From Evansella vedderi (GTDB lineage: Bacteria > Bacillota > Bacilli > Bacillales > Salisediminibacteriaceae): a stretch of DNA of 64,000 nt. Position 1 is the first letter of the stretch; each line of letters opens with the position of its first letter. The notes under the pieces were generated by a model. That model ran no database searches. It saw only the letters and a program-made list of their open reading frames with translations, and was not told the origin of the DNA. The position numbers and the translations under genes are program-made. Shown here in pieces: positions 36,904-46,503 of this stretch. The stretch lies in the NCBI RefSeq assembly GCF_030813435.1, contig NZ_JAUSUG010000002.1, forward strand, positions 1-64,000. Direction: 5' to 3'.

Positions 36904-39252
36904 TTAATCTGAGAACAAAAGACTACATTCTCGAACCGATTTAACCTTTATAGATTTTATATCTGCGATCTCTTTACCTGCGACTTCACTCCTCGCTGCC
37001 CTGGGAGAATCACTTTTAACGTAACTTCCCTCTTTCAGGGGAGAAATATATAAATACATGCCCTTTTCTATTAATTTGGCCTGGTGTGCCATTAAACCGA
37101 TCTCCCAACTCCTACCATTGCTAAAGTTATCATGGATTAACTCACCATCAATAAAGGCATAACCAATATCGCCATCGTAATCAACTTCTAATAGAAGTTC
37201 CTTCACTCCACGGAACACCTCTGCTGACATCTGGATTTCTGCTTTTGCATCACTTACCTTACGAACAGCTAAATCTTCCTTGTTGTGGACATTTACATTT
37301 AACTCATATTGTTGGAAATGCCCTTCACTCTTCCTTTTCTTTACCGCACACCCTTGTAATACGACCTCCCCATCCTTCCATTTAGGAAAGACGTTTAATG
37401 TCACCCTCGATTGATCCACAGTCTCCAACCTAACCCGTTTATCATCTACGAGTAAAGCAGCATCCGTAATCATTACTCTATCCTTTCCCTTGATGGTAAA
37501 CTTCCAAAAGTTCATGGATTCTTGAGAAGACAGTGTACAAATATGAATTACCTTCCCATCCTTAAGCTTTATATCTATCATATTGCAATCCTTTTCGTTC
37601 AGCGAAACGAGAAGTTGATCTCCTTCCGTTTCTGTCATTCCAGCTTCCACTTGAACCGCTTCTATTCCCCTATTACTAAAGGAATAGTGAGGATACATTC
37701 CTTCTGGAGCAAAGAAGTAATAGTAGGGTTCCCCATTGTACTCTAAGCTTGTCATGAACTGCGTTGTTGCATACGTTAACGTACAATCCCCTAGATCAAG
37801 GTTAAATGGTAAAATGCAAGATTCATTTTTTCCTAAAGACAGACCACCCCTATTCGGTACTCGTATTTGTTCGTTCTCTAGCTCTACTGTTATGGAAAAA
37901 TTCTCTTGGTCCTTCGTTTCCATATGGTCTTGATAATTGTTAATAAAAATAAACCCACTTTCCCCATCTGTTCGAAGGGCATATCGTAATGTATTTATAT
38001 CCGTCGGTTCGATAGTGTCAGCGTTTACTGGTAAAACTGTTTTCATTTTATTAAACGTCTTTTCCTGCTCTTTATAAAAATAATGCTGGCGTTTTAAGCG
38101 TTTATAGGAATCTCTTATTTGACCAAATTCTCCAATGGGTGCTTGATAATCGTAGGAAATTTTTGGTGTGGCAGTTTCATTAAGAAAGGGAGTTTTTTTC
38201 CCCATAGGATTCGAACCGCCGTGAAACACATAATATCCAACAAAATTACAGCCCCCTGCTACTTTTATACTGGCCATTGCATCCACACTTTCAAAAGGAA
38301 GGGCAAACCGATATTTGTAAAAAACGGTCATACCACCACCCATTTCACAACAAGCAAATGGCAAACTTTCTGCTTCATAATTCGGCGTGAACCCATAATC
38401 AACTTTCTTGTTATTATGAAAATCTCTGAAAATATACTCCGGAGTTGGTGGATGCTCCTCTACATCTCCATAAAAAATCCACGGCCAAAACGCATAGCCT
38501 CCCCATAAAGGAAGAACCTCCTCTTCTGGTGCAGAGGCACCTCCCCAACCTGTACATGTATATAGAGGTGTTTGAATTCCTACATCGCTCGCTATTCCCT
38601 TGAGTTTTCTTATATGCTCATCGCCATCTCTTCCTGCTTGCAGCCATTCATTCCCCGTACCTGTTGTCATTTCCCAAGGAGCGCCCGCATGTTCATATTC
38701 ATTTTCTAGCTGAGTGCCAATAATTGGTCCGCCATCTTGAAATAACAGCCCTTTTACTTGCTTACCGATTTCACTAAATAGATTTTTAACGTAATTTAAG
38801 TAGGCTTCATCATTAGATCGTAAATCAAACGGCCGTCCAAACAGCCAATCAGGTAAGCCTCCATTTCTTGCCTCCCCGTGGGCAAAAGGACCAATTCGAA
38901 TAATGACATACATGCCATGCTGCCCACAAAGCTCAATAAAATGCCTTAAATCTTTATTTCCACCCCAGTCAAAAACACCTTGCTCTTCTTCATGATGATT
39001 CCAAAAAATATAGGTGGAGATAATATTAATACCAGCCATCTTCATTTTGATGATTTCATCGTCCCACCGGTTACTGTTATACCGACTAAAATGAAATTCG
39101 CCGCTTATCCCAAAAAAAGGTTCTCCATCCATTTCTAAATAATAATTCGTTAAGCTTATACGCTTACCACTGGGACTTACTTCATCAACCTTCAGTTGCG
39201 CTGGATAAATTTCTTTTTTCTCATTTTTTACTTCAATGCTATAATTCCTCAT
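36904..39252 (-). CDS. GH35 beta-galactosidase-like enzyme
   Basis: 782 aa from the ATG at 39252, chosen for GGAAGG upstream. There is no signal peptide. The GH35 barrel has FFGISGEFHFSRYNSNRW, RIGPFAHGEARNGGLPDWL, the acid/base Glu in GTQLENEYEH (about E185) and the nucleophile in FACCEMGGGM (about E303); beta-rich domains follow. It would remove terminal beta-galactose from imported galactan or rhamnogalacturonan side-chain oligosaccharides. The preceding minus-strand gene is a secreted beta-helix protein and the next is the oxidoreductase. Confidence 0.9.
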   Translation of the reverse strand: MRNYSIEVKNEKKEIYPAQLKVDEVSPSGKRISLTNYYLEMDGEPFFGISGEFHFSRYNSNRWDDEIIKMKMAGINIISTYIFWNHHEEEQGVFDWGGNKDLRHFIELCGQHGMYVIIRIGPFAHGEARNGGLPDWLFGRPFDLRSNDEAYLNYVKNLFSEIGKQVKGLLFQDGGPIIGTQLENEYEHAGAPWEMTTGTGNEWLQAGRDGDEHIRKLKGIASDVGIQTPLYTCTGWGGASAPEEEVLPLWGGYAFWPWIFYGDVEEHPPTPEYIFRDFHNNKKVDYGFTPNYEAESLPFACCEMGGGMTVFYKYRFALPFESVDAMASIKVAGGCNFVGYYVFHGGSNPMGKKTPFLNETATPKISYDYQAPIGEFGQIRDSYKRLKRQHYFYKEQEKTFNKMKTVLPVNADTIEPTDINTLRYALRTDGESGFIFINNYQDHMETKDQENFSITVELENEQIRVPNRGGLSLGKNESCILPFNLDLGDCTLTYATTQFMTSLEYNGEPYYYFFAPEGMYPHYSFSNRGIEAVQVEAGMTETEGDQLLVSLNEKDCNMIDIKLKDGKVIHICTLSSQESMNFWKFTIKGKDRVMITDAALLVDDKRVRLETVDQSRVTLNVFPKWKDGEVVLQGCAVKKRKSEGHFQQYELNVNVHNKEDLAVRKVSDAKAEIQMSAEVFRGVKELLLEVDYDGDIGYAFIDGELIHDNFSNGRSWEIGLMAHQAKLIEKGMYLYISPLKEGSYVKSDSPRAARSEVAGKEIADIKSIKVKSVRECSLLFSD

Positions 39253-39324
39253 TAGAACCCTTCCTTTATGTACTAAGTTTAGTGGAGAATTCTTTCCATA
39301 CCAAAAATGCTCAAGGAATACGTA

Positions 39325-39363
39325 GGAGAAGCCGGTTTCTCTTTTGAGGTAACCAGCTTCTCC
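39325..39363 (-). terminator. Hairpin after beta-helix paralogue 1
   Basis: GGAGAAGCCGGTT pairs with AACCAGCTTCTCC (one G-U). The AGAAGC.GGTT arm resembles the hairpins at 43272 and 49641, so the terminators may have been copied with the genes. The T-run is poor. Confidence 0.55.
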
Positions 39364-39409
39364 TTCAACCATTATCTTTTACATACTTCGTTGTGAATCT
39401 ACTAGAATT

Positions 39410-42016
39410 CTACTGACCACAATAGTCCATTGTACTATTCACTAAATTAATATTTTCAAACTGATTGTTGCTTCCACATGGTCTCTCAAGAATATAAGAA
39501 TCAATCACTGTCAGATTCTTCATGAGAATATCTCTTGTTTCAGGCATATCTGCACGCTGTGCAAGTCGGATTCCTGTAGGCCCTTCAACGATACCGCCAT
39601 TAAATGTAATGTTGAAGCTGTTCTCGATGAGCATCGCGTTGTTTCCTGTATTTTTAATATCAACGCGATCGATAACGGCACCACCACTTCGTGATACACT
39701 GAAGATTCCTCGACCCCCTCCACGGGCAATAACTTCTCCTACAAAGATATTTTTAGAATATTCATCATCAATGTTCCCGTTTCGATTCGCCATACGGAAG
39801 GCAGCATAACCTGTACCAGTTCCTGCTCCAAATCCATAAACTCTATCTACTTCTGCGTTGATCGTATCGTTTAGCAATATACCAGCATATCCAGTATCTA
39901 CCGCTGTCACTTTTCCAATGCTAATACCATCAACTCCATACGTTTCCACACCGTGAGCACTAGTACCAGAAACGTAAACATTATCAATGCGAACATCTCG
40001 AACACCGTAAACGGTATCATCATCACGGCTATCGATACGCATTCCAAGACCACCATCTAAGCGAAGGTCAATCTCTCCAAAGTGAATATTTTCTGAAGTG
40101 CGAACGAATATTCCGAAGTTTGGTGTACCTGTTACATTTAATTTCGGAATAGATACATTCTCCGCATGCATAATTCGTACCGCAGCGTTATGAACACCAT
40201 AACTAAAATCATCTCCAGTTTCTTCTACATGGATCGTTCCGTCGATCTCAAATGAAGTATGGCTTGGTATATCCAGGGACTTATCCGCTGGAATTGTTCC
40301 AGATCCACGAACAATAACCTTCTCTTGGGTTGTACGACCAGGAGTTAAACTGTCTACGGCTGCTTCCATCGCTTCAAGCATGTCGTCACCAGAATACACG
40401 ACTCCATCGTTAACTGCTCTCCACCCATTACCAGTTTGGATTACTTGTGCATCAAATGGTCCAACACCATACGTTTTTTCCGTTGATTCTTCTCTTTCTT
40501 GTGCTCCTATCATCTTAGATGCTTCCGACATTCCACCTGCATTAACTGCCCTTACAGCATAATAGTATGGATTAGAAGAGTAAATATTTTCATCCGTGAA
40601 AGTTAGTTCATCCGTTACTCCAATCTTCTCAAATGATTCTTCCACATTCGGGATTTGATCTTCATGGAAGCGAGTTCGATATACGTAGTAAAGGTCTGCA
40701 TCGTTCACTTTATTCCATGAGAACGTTACTTCCTCTTCTACTACTACATTATCAAGTTTTACTCCAACCGGATTACGTGGAGCGTTAACATTTTCATCGA
40801 TCATGGAAACCGTTACTTCATTACTTCTTACTGACTCAATATCAAAACTAGGTACTGGAGACACCGCATAAGTATACGTATAGCCTATTTCCGGTACTTC
40901 ATCTGTAAAGCTTGTTTCAGAAGTATTACCAATATGAGTAAAGCGGTCCTCTCCTTCTGCTATTCGGTACACATTATAGGAAGTAGCAGCATCCATGTTA
41001 TCCCAGTTTAAGCTAACGGAAGAATCTAGTCCTAGAGCTACTTCTGAAACTTCTAAGCTAGTTATCTTTAAAACTGGTACTATTTCTACTGCATTAATAC
41101 GTGAATCATCGAAGAAATCAATAACTAATTGTCCATCTGTCACATCTACTATATCCTCATATGTTCTATATTGTCGTGGACTTGTAACATCTCCACCTTT
41201 TGTCTCTCCACCTTGGATGGAATAGCTTGTGATGTTTTCATCCCGCTCCGCACCAGAAGTAATTACTACTCGATAATGTCCATTTGGTACATCTGCCTTG
41301 AAAGTATTATCACCGGCGATTACGAAGTCTCTCGTTAAGTTATTCGCTTGATCGCGAGAACCCGCTACACTATCAAGCCCAAATCCTTTTTCACTATCAT
41401 AGACAGTGAATTCGGATACTTTTGTATATCCTTCCGCTACAGGACTATCCTCTGTTCCTAAGTCAAATTTATGAAGCGCTTCATCAGATCCGCTTTCATA
41501 AATTTCTATCCCATTCACTCGTGCCCAGGCACCCTCAAAGTAAATAGATAGTTGCCCATCTGTCACCGTTACTGACTCCTCGTAAGCATTAAAATTCCCT
41601 GCTTGTGTTGGATATCCGCCTCGTTCCTCCTCTTCACCTTGGAGGAAATAAGTTGTCGTATCAAAATCCCAATTAGATCCGGTAATGATGACAATGTCAT
41701 ATTCCCCATTCGGTAGATCAGCCGTAAAAGTGTGTTGGAATGCTAATACGAAATCTCTACGTAAATCATCAATTTGGTCATCAGATTTCCCTTCATTAAC
41801 TTCAGCAAACCCAAATCCTCTTTCACTTGTGTATTCCGTTAAATCGGATACTTTCGTCCATCCTCCTTGTACAGAACTTGACTCTGTTCCGAAGTCAAAT
41901 CTCAAATGTGGACGTTCATCTTCCGTTGAAGCCGTATTTGCTGATATCCCACTAGTTGAAAACAATGAAAATACCATTACTAACACCATAAAAATTGAAA
42001 GCTTTTTTCGTACCAT
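39410..42016 (-). CDS. Secreted modular right-handed beta-helix protein, paralogue 1
   Basis: 868 aa. A signal peptide ends near A26 (FSTSGISA). Two beta-sandwich modules of the galactose-binding kind found with rhamnogalacturonan esterases/lyases follow (RFDFGTESSSVQGGW..., HKFDLGTEDSPVAEGY..., about 35-175 and 185-315). Then come two fibronectin type III domains (about 318-405, 410-505) and a beta-helix from about 525 (VSIPKLNVTGTPNFGIFVRTSENIHF, GVETYGVDGISIGKV). Two Cys near the C-terminus may cap the helix. It is probably a polysaccharide lyase or hydrolase acting on pectin-like substrate; I find no standard GH28 or PL1 catalytic motif. AGGAGGG precedes ATG. Confidence 0.8.
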   Translation of the reverse strand: MVRKKLSIFMVLVMVFSLFSTSGISANTASTEDERPHLRFDFGTESSSVQGGWTKVSDLTEYTSERGFGFAEVNEGKSDDQIDDLRRDFVLAFQHTFTADLPNGEYDIVIITGSNWDFDTTTYFLQGEEEERGGYPTQAGNFNAYEESVTVTDGQLSIYFEGAWARVNGIEIYESGSDEALHKFDLGTEDSPVAEGYTKVSEFTVYDSEKGFGLDSVAGSRDQANNLTRDFVIAGDNTFKADVPNGHYRVVITSGAERDENITSYSIQGGETKGGDVTSPRQYRTYEDIVDVTDGQLVIDFFDDSRINAVEIVPVLKITSLEVSEVALGLDSSVSLNWDNMDAATSYNVYRIAEGEDRFTHIGNTSETSFTDEVPEIGYTYTYAVSPVPSFDIESVRSNEVTVSMIDENVNAPRNPVGVKLDNVVVEEEVTFSWNKVNDADLYYVYRTRFHEDQIPNVEESFEKIGVTDELTFTDENIYSSNPYYYAVRAVNAGGMSEASKMIGAQEREESTEKTYGVGPFDAQVIQTGNGWRAVNDGVVYSGDDMLEAMEAAVDSLTPGRTTQEKVIVRGSGTIPADKSLDIPSHTSFEIDGTIHVEETGDDFSYGVHNAAVRIMHAENVSIPKLNVTGTPNFGIFVRTSENIHFGEIDLRLDGGLGMRIDSRDDDTVYGVRDVRIDNVYVSGTSAHGVETYGVDGISIGKVTAVDTGYAGILLNDTINAEVDRVYGFGAGTGTGYAAFRMANRNGNIDDEYSKNIFVGEVIARGGGRGIFSVSRSGGAVIDRVDIKNTGNNAMLIENSFNITFNGGIVEGPTGIRLAQRADMPETRDILMKNLTVIDSYILERPCGSNNQFENINLVNSTMDYCGQ

Positions 42017-42058
42017 CGAAACCCTCCTAATAGTAGTTGACTTTCTTCACAAGAAACT

Positions 42059-42072
42059 AGAAAGCGTTAACA
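42059..42072. promoter_or_regulatory. cre-like site in the leader of paralogue 1
   Basis: AGAAAGCGTTAACA matches the cre consensus at 13 of 14 positions, 43 bp before the ATG. A second, weaker site (AGACAACGCTTTCA, 12 of 14) lies at 42121-42134. The stronger site is also present at 46002-46015 before paralogue 2. Confidence 0.5.
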
Positions 42073-42161
42073 TAATTGTTTGTTCAAACTTTTTCTTTTT
42101 TATTCATTTGTACAACAATAAGACAACGCTTTCAAATTGCTAGATAAACTAATAAATAATT

Positions 42162-42246
42162 TACCGCCTCCAAACAAAAATTTTTTATACATAAAACAAT
42201 AAATAGAAAAAGTAAGGAGATTAAAACTCTATTTACTGTTTGTATA
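42162..42246 (-). promoter_or_regulatory. Conserved leader element of paralogue 1: stem-loop plus GGAGGCGG
   Basis: In the transcript, AAACAGTAAATAG (from 42241-42229) can pair with CTATTTATTGT (42206-42196), followed about 25 nt later by GGAGGCGGTA (42171-42162), an extended Shine-Dalgarno-like sequence with no suitable start codon after it. It lies 146 nt before the real ATG. The same order occurs before paralogues 2 and 3. Confidence 0.6.
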
Positions 42247-42435
42247 ACCATAGAGTAACGAAAATGTAGGAAGTGAAAGGTCATTTTCACCTACAAGCAA
42301 GTTATTTGATGGAAAAATAGTTGTATGATTTTTCTTGGTGTAATAGAGCTACCTATAAAGTTTTAGGAGAAATAGTTGTTTTTATATGAGGCTTTCCATA
42401 TTTTCTAACGTAGAGATAGTTTTTTGCATAAGTAC

Positions 42436-42499
42436 ATTATAGGTAGACAACTCAATTTTTCATATAGAAAAAATGTTAAATATCCTTTTAAAAATAACA
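42436..42499 (-). promoter_or_regulatory. Predicted promoter and upstream element of paralogue 1
   Basis: TGTTA-N16-TAACA (42474-42499) is followed on the minus strand after exactly 32 bp by TATAAT (42441-42436). The -35 region is poor, as expected for an activator-dependent promoter. Predicted leader length to ATG is about 410 nt. Confidence 0.65.
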
Positions 42500-42710
42500 A
42501 TCTTTCGAAAATTACATAAACTGTATTTTCCAAGAATAGACTCCTTTCCCTTCATTTCGTAATAGTGTGTGAGAAAACACCTTTTCTCGACAATGACGCT
42601 TGAAGCAAGACAACTTTCAAATTTTATACTTTCTTAGCTTTTAAAATAATCTCACCATAATAATAGGTGGGGACTATTTTCAGCTTACATTCCGCACCGT
42701 TCGAACGATC

Positions 42711-43135
42711 AAGTGTCAATACTCCACTTAGCCTTTGACACTTCTGCTCGCTTCGATCAACGAAGTGTCAATACTCCGCTTATCCTTTGACACTTCGATT
42801 CAATTCAATCAACGAAGTGTCAATACTCTACTTATCCTTTGACACTTCAATTCGATTCAATCAACGAAGTGTCAATACTTCACTTATCCTTTGACACTTC
42901 GATTCGATTCAATCAACGAAGTGTCAATACTCCGCTTATCCTTTGACACTTCAATTCGATTCAATCAACGAAGTGTCAATACTCCGCTTATCCTTTGACA
43001 CTTCAATACGCTTCGATCGACCAAGTGTCAATACTCTACTTATCCTTTGACACTTCAATTCGATTCAATCAACCAAGTGTCAATACTTCACTTGTCCTTT
43101 GACACTTCAATTCGATTCAATCGACCAAGTGTCAA
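42711..43135. repeat. 52-bp tandem repeat array (eight units plus a partial ninth)
   Basis: Units begin at 42711, 42763, 42815, 42867, 42919, 42971, 43023, 43075 and (partial) 43127, exactly 52 bp apart. Each holds inverted arms AAGTGTCAA and TTGACACTT around about 15 nt (TACTCCGCTTATCCT-like), then a linker such as CAATTCGATTCAATCAACG. Both arms and linkers are conserved, so it is not a CRISPR array. The first and last units vary most. The array lies between paralogue 1's promoter region and the end of paralogue 2. The flank 43136-43215 contains degenerate Bacillus-type repeat sequence. Confidence 0.92.
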
Positions 43136-43271
43136 GCTTCGCTTCGTAGCGTATCCGTCCAGACAACTCGCAGTCTACTCAGTGAAGTTTTGCTCGTCGC
43201 TGAAGCTAGGCGATTATCCAGTCACAGTTATCCACTTTCAAAAAAATATAGTTTCTTAAACAAATAAAAAA

Positions 43272-43307
43272 GAGAAGCTAGTTTCCCTTTAAAAAAACGA
43301 GCTTCTC
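43272..43307 (-). terminator. Intrinsic terminator of beta-helix paralogue 2
   Basis: GAGAAGCT (43272-43279) pairs perfectly with AGCTTCTC (43300-43307) and is followed on the minus strand by TTTTTTATTTG, 47 bp beyond the stop codon. Confidence 0.75.
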
Positions 43308-43353
43308 CTTCAATTCTTATCTTTATATGTTACGTTGTAACTCTACTAGAATT

Positions 43354-45957
43354 TTACTGACCGCACACGTTCATCGTACTATTTACTAAATTAATATTTT
43401 CGAACACATTGTTTGGTCCACAAGGTTGTTCAAGGATGGAAGAATTAATTAACGTTAGATTCTTCATAAGAATATCTCTTGTTAAAGGCATATCTGCTCG
43501 TGCTGCAAGACGGATACCGCTTGGTCCCACAACTACACCGCCATTAATCGTAATGTTAAAGCTGTTCTCAATGAGCATAGCGTTGTTTCCTGTATTAGCA
43601 ATGTCAACACGATCAATCACTGCTCCACCACTTCGAGAAACACTGAAGATTCCTCTTCCACCTTTACGGGCAATAACTTCCCCTACAAAGATATTTTTAG
43701 AATATTCATCATCAATGTTCCCGTTTCGATTGGCCATACGGAAGGCAGCATAACCTGTGCCAGTTCCTGCTCCAAATCCGTAAACTCTATCTACTTCTGC
43801 GTTGATCGTATCGTTTAGCAAGATTCCAGAGTATCCAGTATCTACCGCTGTAACTTTACCTATCGTAATACCGTCTACTCCATACGTTTCCACACCATGG
43901 TCACTCGTTCCAGAAACGTACACATTATCAATTCGTACATTTCGGACACCGTAAACGCTGTCATCATCACGGCTATCGATACGAATTCCAAGACCACCAT
44001 CTAAACGAAGGTCAATCTCCCCTAAATGAATATCTTCTGATGTGCGTACGAAAATACCAAAGTTCGGAGTACCAGTTACATTTAATTTTGGAATCGATAC
44101 ATTTTCTGCATGCATAATACGTACTGCAGCGTTATGATTTCCATAACTGAAAGACTCACCTGTTCCTTCTACATGGATCGTTCCATCGATCTCAAAAGAA
44201 GTATGACTCGGTATATCAAGAGACTTATCGCCAGGTATTGTTCCAGAGCCACGAACAATTACTTTCTCTTGTGTAGTACGCCCAGGAGTCAGGCTGTCCA
44301 CAGCTGCTTGCATCGCTTCAAGCATATCGTCGCCTGAATACACGACTCCATCGTTAATCGCTCTCCACCCATTTCCTGTTTGAATTACTTGTGCATCAAA
44401 TGGACCAACGCCATACGTTTTTTCCTTCGATTCCTCTCTTTCTTGCGCTCCGATCATCTTAGATGCTTTTGACATTCCACCTGCATTTACTGCCCTTACA
44501 GCATAATAGTAAGGGTTAGAGGAATAAATATTTTCATCTGTAAAAGTTAGTTCATTTGTTACCCCAATTTTCTCGAATGATTCTTCCACATTAGGAAGCT
44601 GATCTTCATGGAAGCGAGTTCGATATACATAGTAAAGATCCGCATTATTCACTTTGTTCCATGAAATTGTTACTTCCTCTTCTACCACTACATTATCAAG
44701 CTTTACTCCAACTGGATTACGCGGAGCTTTAACAGTCTCATCAATCATTGATACCGTTACTTCATTACTTCTCACTGATTCAATAGTAAAACTAGGTACT
44801 GGAGTTACGGCATATGTGTAAGTGTAGCCTAGTTCCGTTGTTTCATCTGTATAGCTTGATTCAGAAGTATTACCGACACGAGTAAATCGGTCCTCTCCTT
44901 CTGCTATACGGTACACATTATAAGAATTAGCAGCATCCATGCTATCCCAGCTTAAGCTTACAGAAGAATCTAATCCTAGTGTTACTTCTGAAATTTCTAA
45001 GCTAGTTATCATTATTACAGGAACAATTTCTACTGCATTAATACGGGAATCATCAAAGAATTCAATAACTAATTGTCCATCTGTTACTTCTACTATGTCC
45101 TGATATGTTCTATATTGTCTTGGAGCTGTAACAACTCCACCTTTTATCTCTCCACCTAGGATGGAATAGCTTGTAACATTTTCATCTCGCTCCGCACCAG
45201 TAGTTATTGCAACTCGATAATGCCCATTCGGAACATCAGCCTTGAAGCTATTTCCACCTGCGATGACAAAATCTCTTGTTAAGTTATGCGCTTGGTCTCG
45301 TGAACCCGCTGTTCTATCAAATCCATATCCTCTTTCACTATCATATACCATTGTATGGGAAACTTTCGTATATCCTTCCGCTACAGGGCTAGTTGGTGTT
45401 CCAAAGTCAAATTTATGAAGTGCTTCGTCAGAACCTGCTTCATAAATTTCTATCCCATTTACTCGCCCCCATGCACCCCAAAATTCAATAAATAATTGTC
45501 CCTCCGTCACAGTAACTGTTTCCTCATAAGTCCTGAAACTTCCTCCCTGTGTAGGAAAACCACCTTTGTCCTCTCCACCATTAATTCTATAGAATGTGGT
45601 ATCAAAATCATTATTAGACCCTGAACGGATGACAACATCATATTCCCCATTCGCTAGATCTACATAGAACGTATGTCCACTTGTTAATACAAAATCTCTA
45701 CGTAAATCATCAATTTGGTCCTCAGAGTACCCTTCTCTTACTTCCGCAAACCCAAATCCTCTTTCACTTGTGTATCCAGTTAAATCAGATACCTTCGTCC
45801 AGCCACTTTGTACAACACTTGACTCTGTACCGAAATCAAATCGTAAATGGGGACGATCTTGTTCTGCCGAAACTGTATTAACTGATAACCCGCTAGTTGA
45901 AAACAATGAGAATATCATTACTAACACCATAAAAATTGATAGTTTTTTTCGCACCAT
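43354..45957 (-). CDS. Secreted modular right-handed beta-helix protein, paralogue 2
   Basis: 867 aa from the ATG at 45957 (TTAGGAGGTTTTCT upstream); the longer frame lacks a ribosome binding site. Signal peptide (MVRKKLSIFMVLVMIFSLF), two galactose-binding-like modules, two fibronectin type III domains and the C-terminal beta-helix are collinear with paralogue 1, and most of the sequence is identical, strongest in the beta-helix. The closing Cys pair (EQPCGPNN, NVCGQ) is kept. A recent tandem duplication is likely. It is presumably secreted or wall-associated and acts on a pectin-type polymer; activity is unproven. Confidence 0.8.
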   Translation of the reverse strand: MVRKKLSIFMVLVMIFSLFSTSGLSVNTVSAEQDRPHLRFDFGTESSVVQSGWTKVSDLTGYTSERGFGFAEVREGYSEDQIDDLRRDFVLTSGHTFYVDLANGEYDVVIRSGSNNDFDTTFYRINGGEDKGGFPTQGGSFRTYEETVTVTEGQLFIEFWGAWGRVNGIEIYEAGSDEALHKFDFGTPTSPVAEGYTKVSHTMVYDSERGYGFDRTAGSRDQAHNLTRDFVIAGGNSFKADVPNGHYRVAITTGAERDENVTSYSILGGEIKGGVVTAPRQYRTYQDIVEVTDGQLVIEFFDDSRINAVEIVPVIMITSLEISEVTLGLDSSVSLSWDSMDAANSYNVYRIAEGEDRFTRVGNTSESSYTDETTELGYTYTYAVTPVPSFTIESVRSNEVTVSMIDETVKAPRNPVGVKLDNVVVEEEVTISWNKVNNADLYYVYRTRFHEDQLPNVEESFEKIGVTNELTFTDENIYSSNPYYYAVRAVNAGGMSKASKMIGAQEREESKEKTYGVGPFDAQVIQTGNGWRAINDGVVYSGDDMLEAMQAAVDSLTPGRTTQEKVIVRGSGTIPGDKSLDIPSHTSFEIDGTIHVEGTGESFSYGNHNAAVRIMHAENVSIPKLNVTGTPNFGIFVRTSEDIHLGEIDLRLDGGLGIRIDSRDDDSVYGVRNVRIDNVYVSGTSDHGVETYGVDGITIGKVTAVDTGYSGILLNDTINAEVDRVYGFGAGTGTGYAAFRMANRNGNIDDEYSKNIFVGEVIARKGGRGIFSVSRSGGAVIDRVDIANTGNNAMLIENSFNITINGGVVVGPSGIRLAARADMPLTRDILMKNLTLINSSILEQPCGPNNVFENINLVNSTMNVCGQ

Positions 45958-46001
45958 AGAAAACCTCCTAATAGTAGTTTGACTTTTCTGCACAGGAAAC
46001 T

Positions 46002-46015
46002 AGAAAGCGTTAACA
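46002..46015. promoter_or_regulatory. cre-like site in the leader of paralogue 2
   Basis: AGAAAGCGTTAACA, 13 of 14 matches to the cre consensus, 45 bp before the ATG; identical to the site before paralogue 1, including flanking CTAG and TAATT. Confidence 0.5.
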
Positions 46016-46102
46016 TAATTTTTGGAAATCTTTTGCTACTTATGTAACCATTCCCCCCCTACTTCGGTAGCGCTTTCAAATGTTCTCTTAAATAAATTAA
46101 TA

Positions 46103-46182
46103 TACCGCCTCCTAACCTAAAAATTATTTATACAAAAACAATAAATAGAAAAGTAAGGAGAATATAGCTCTACTTATTGTTT
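46103..46182 (-). promoter_or_regulatory. Conserved leader element of paralogue 2: stem-loop plus GGAGGCGG
   Basis: Inverted arms at 46182-46170 (AAACAATAAGTAG on the transcript) and 46148-46138 (CTATTTATTGT) are followed by GGAGGCGGTA at 46112-46103. The GGAGGCGG lies 146 nt before the ATG, the same distance as in paralogue 1. Confidence 0.6.
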
Positions 46183-46260
46183 GTATACAAAAAAACAAGA
46201 GAATTACATAAAGCTAAAATGTATCAGTGGAGTAAGTTATAGAAGAAATTTTATAAATAA

Positions 46261-46324
46261 ATTATAGTTAGGCAACTTCATTTTAGGTATATAAAAAATG
46301 TTAAATAACCTTCCAAAAATAACA
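46261..46324 (-). promoter_or_regulatory. Predicted promoter and upstream element of paralogue 2
   Basis: TGTTA-N16-TAACA (46299-46324) is followed on the minus strand after exactly 32 bp by TATAAT (46266-46261). The predicted leader is about 300 nt. Confidence 0.65.
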
Positions 46325-46404
46325 CTCTTTTCTGAAAATTCTATAAATAGCACTTTTCAACATAAAATTCTATCTACAAATACGTTATACAATACAAAAG
46401 AGAA

Positions 46405-46450
46405 GAGGGTAACTCAAAAGGTGTTGTTTTCAACCTTTTGAGTCACCCTC
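46405..46450 (-). terminator. Intrinsic terminator of beta-helix paralogue 3
   Basis: GAGGGTAACTCAAAAGG pairs with CCTTTTGAGTCACCCTC, a 17-bp stem with one G-U pair, followed on the minus strand by TTCTCTTTTG. It is 54 bp past the stop. The arm resembles the hairpin at 6632-6675. Confidence 0.75.
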
Positions 46451-46503
46451 GAAGTATTTGTGACGAGCGAAGCAAATACAACTATGTTAATCTACTAAAC
46501 TTC

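Noticed and set aside
42711-43135. CRISPR array
   Set aside because: The whole 52-bp unit, including the would-be spacer, is conserved and no cas gene is near; it is a tandem repeat.
43047-43259. 70-codon open frame on the plus strand
   Set aside because: It runs through the 52-bp repeat and degenerate repeat DNA; the unit length is not a multiple of three and there is no ribosome binding site.
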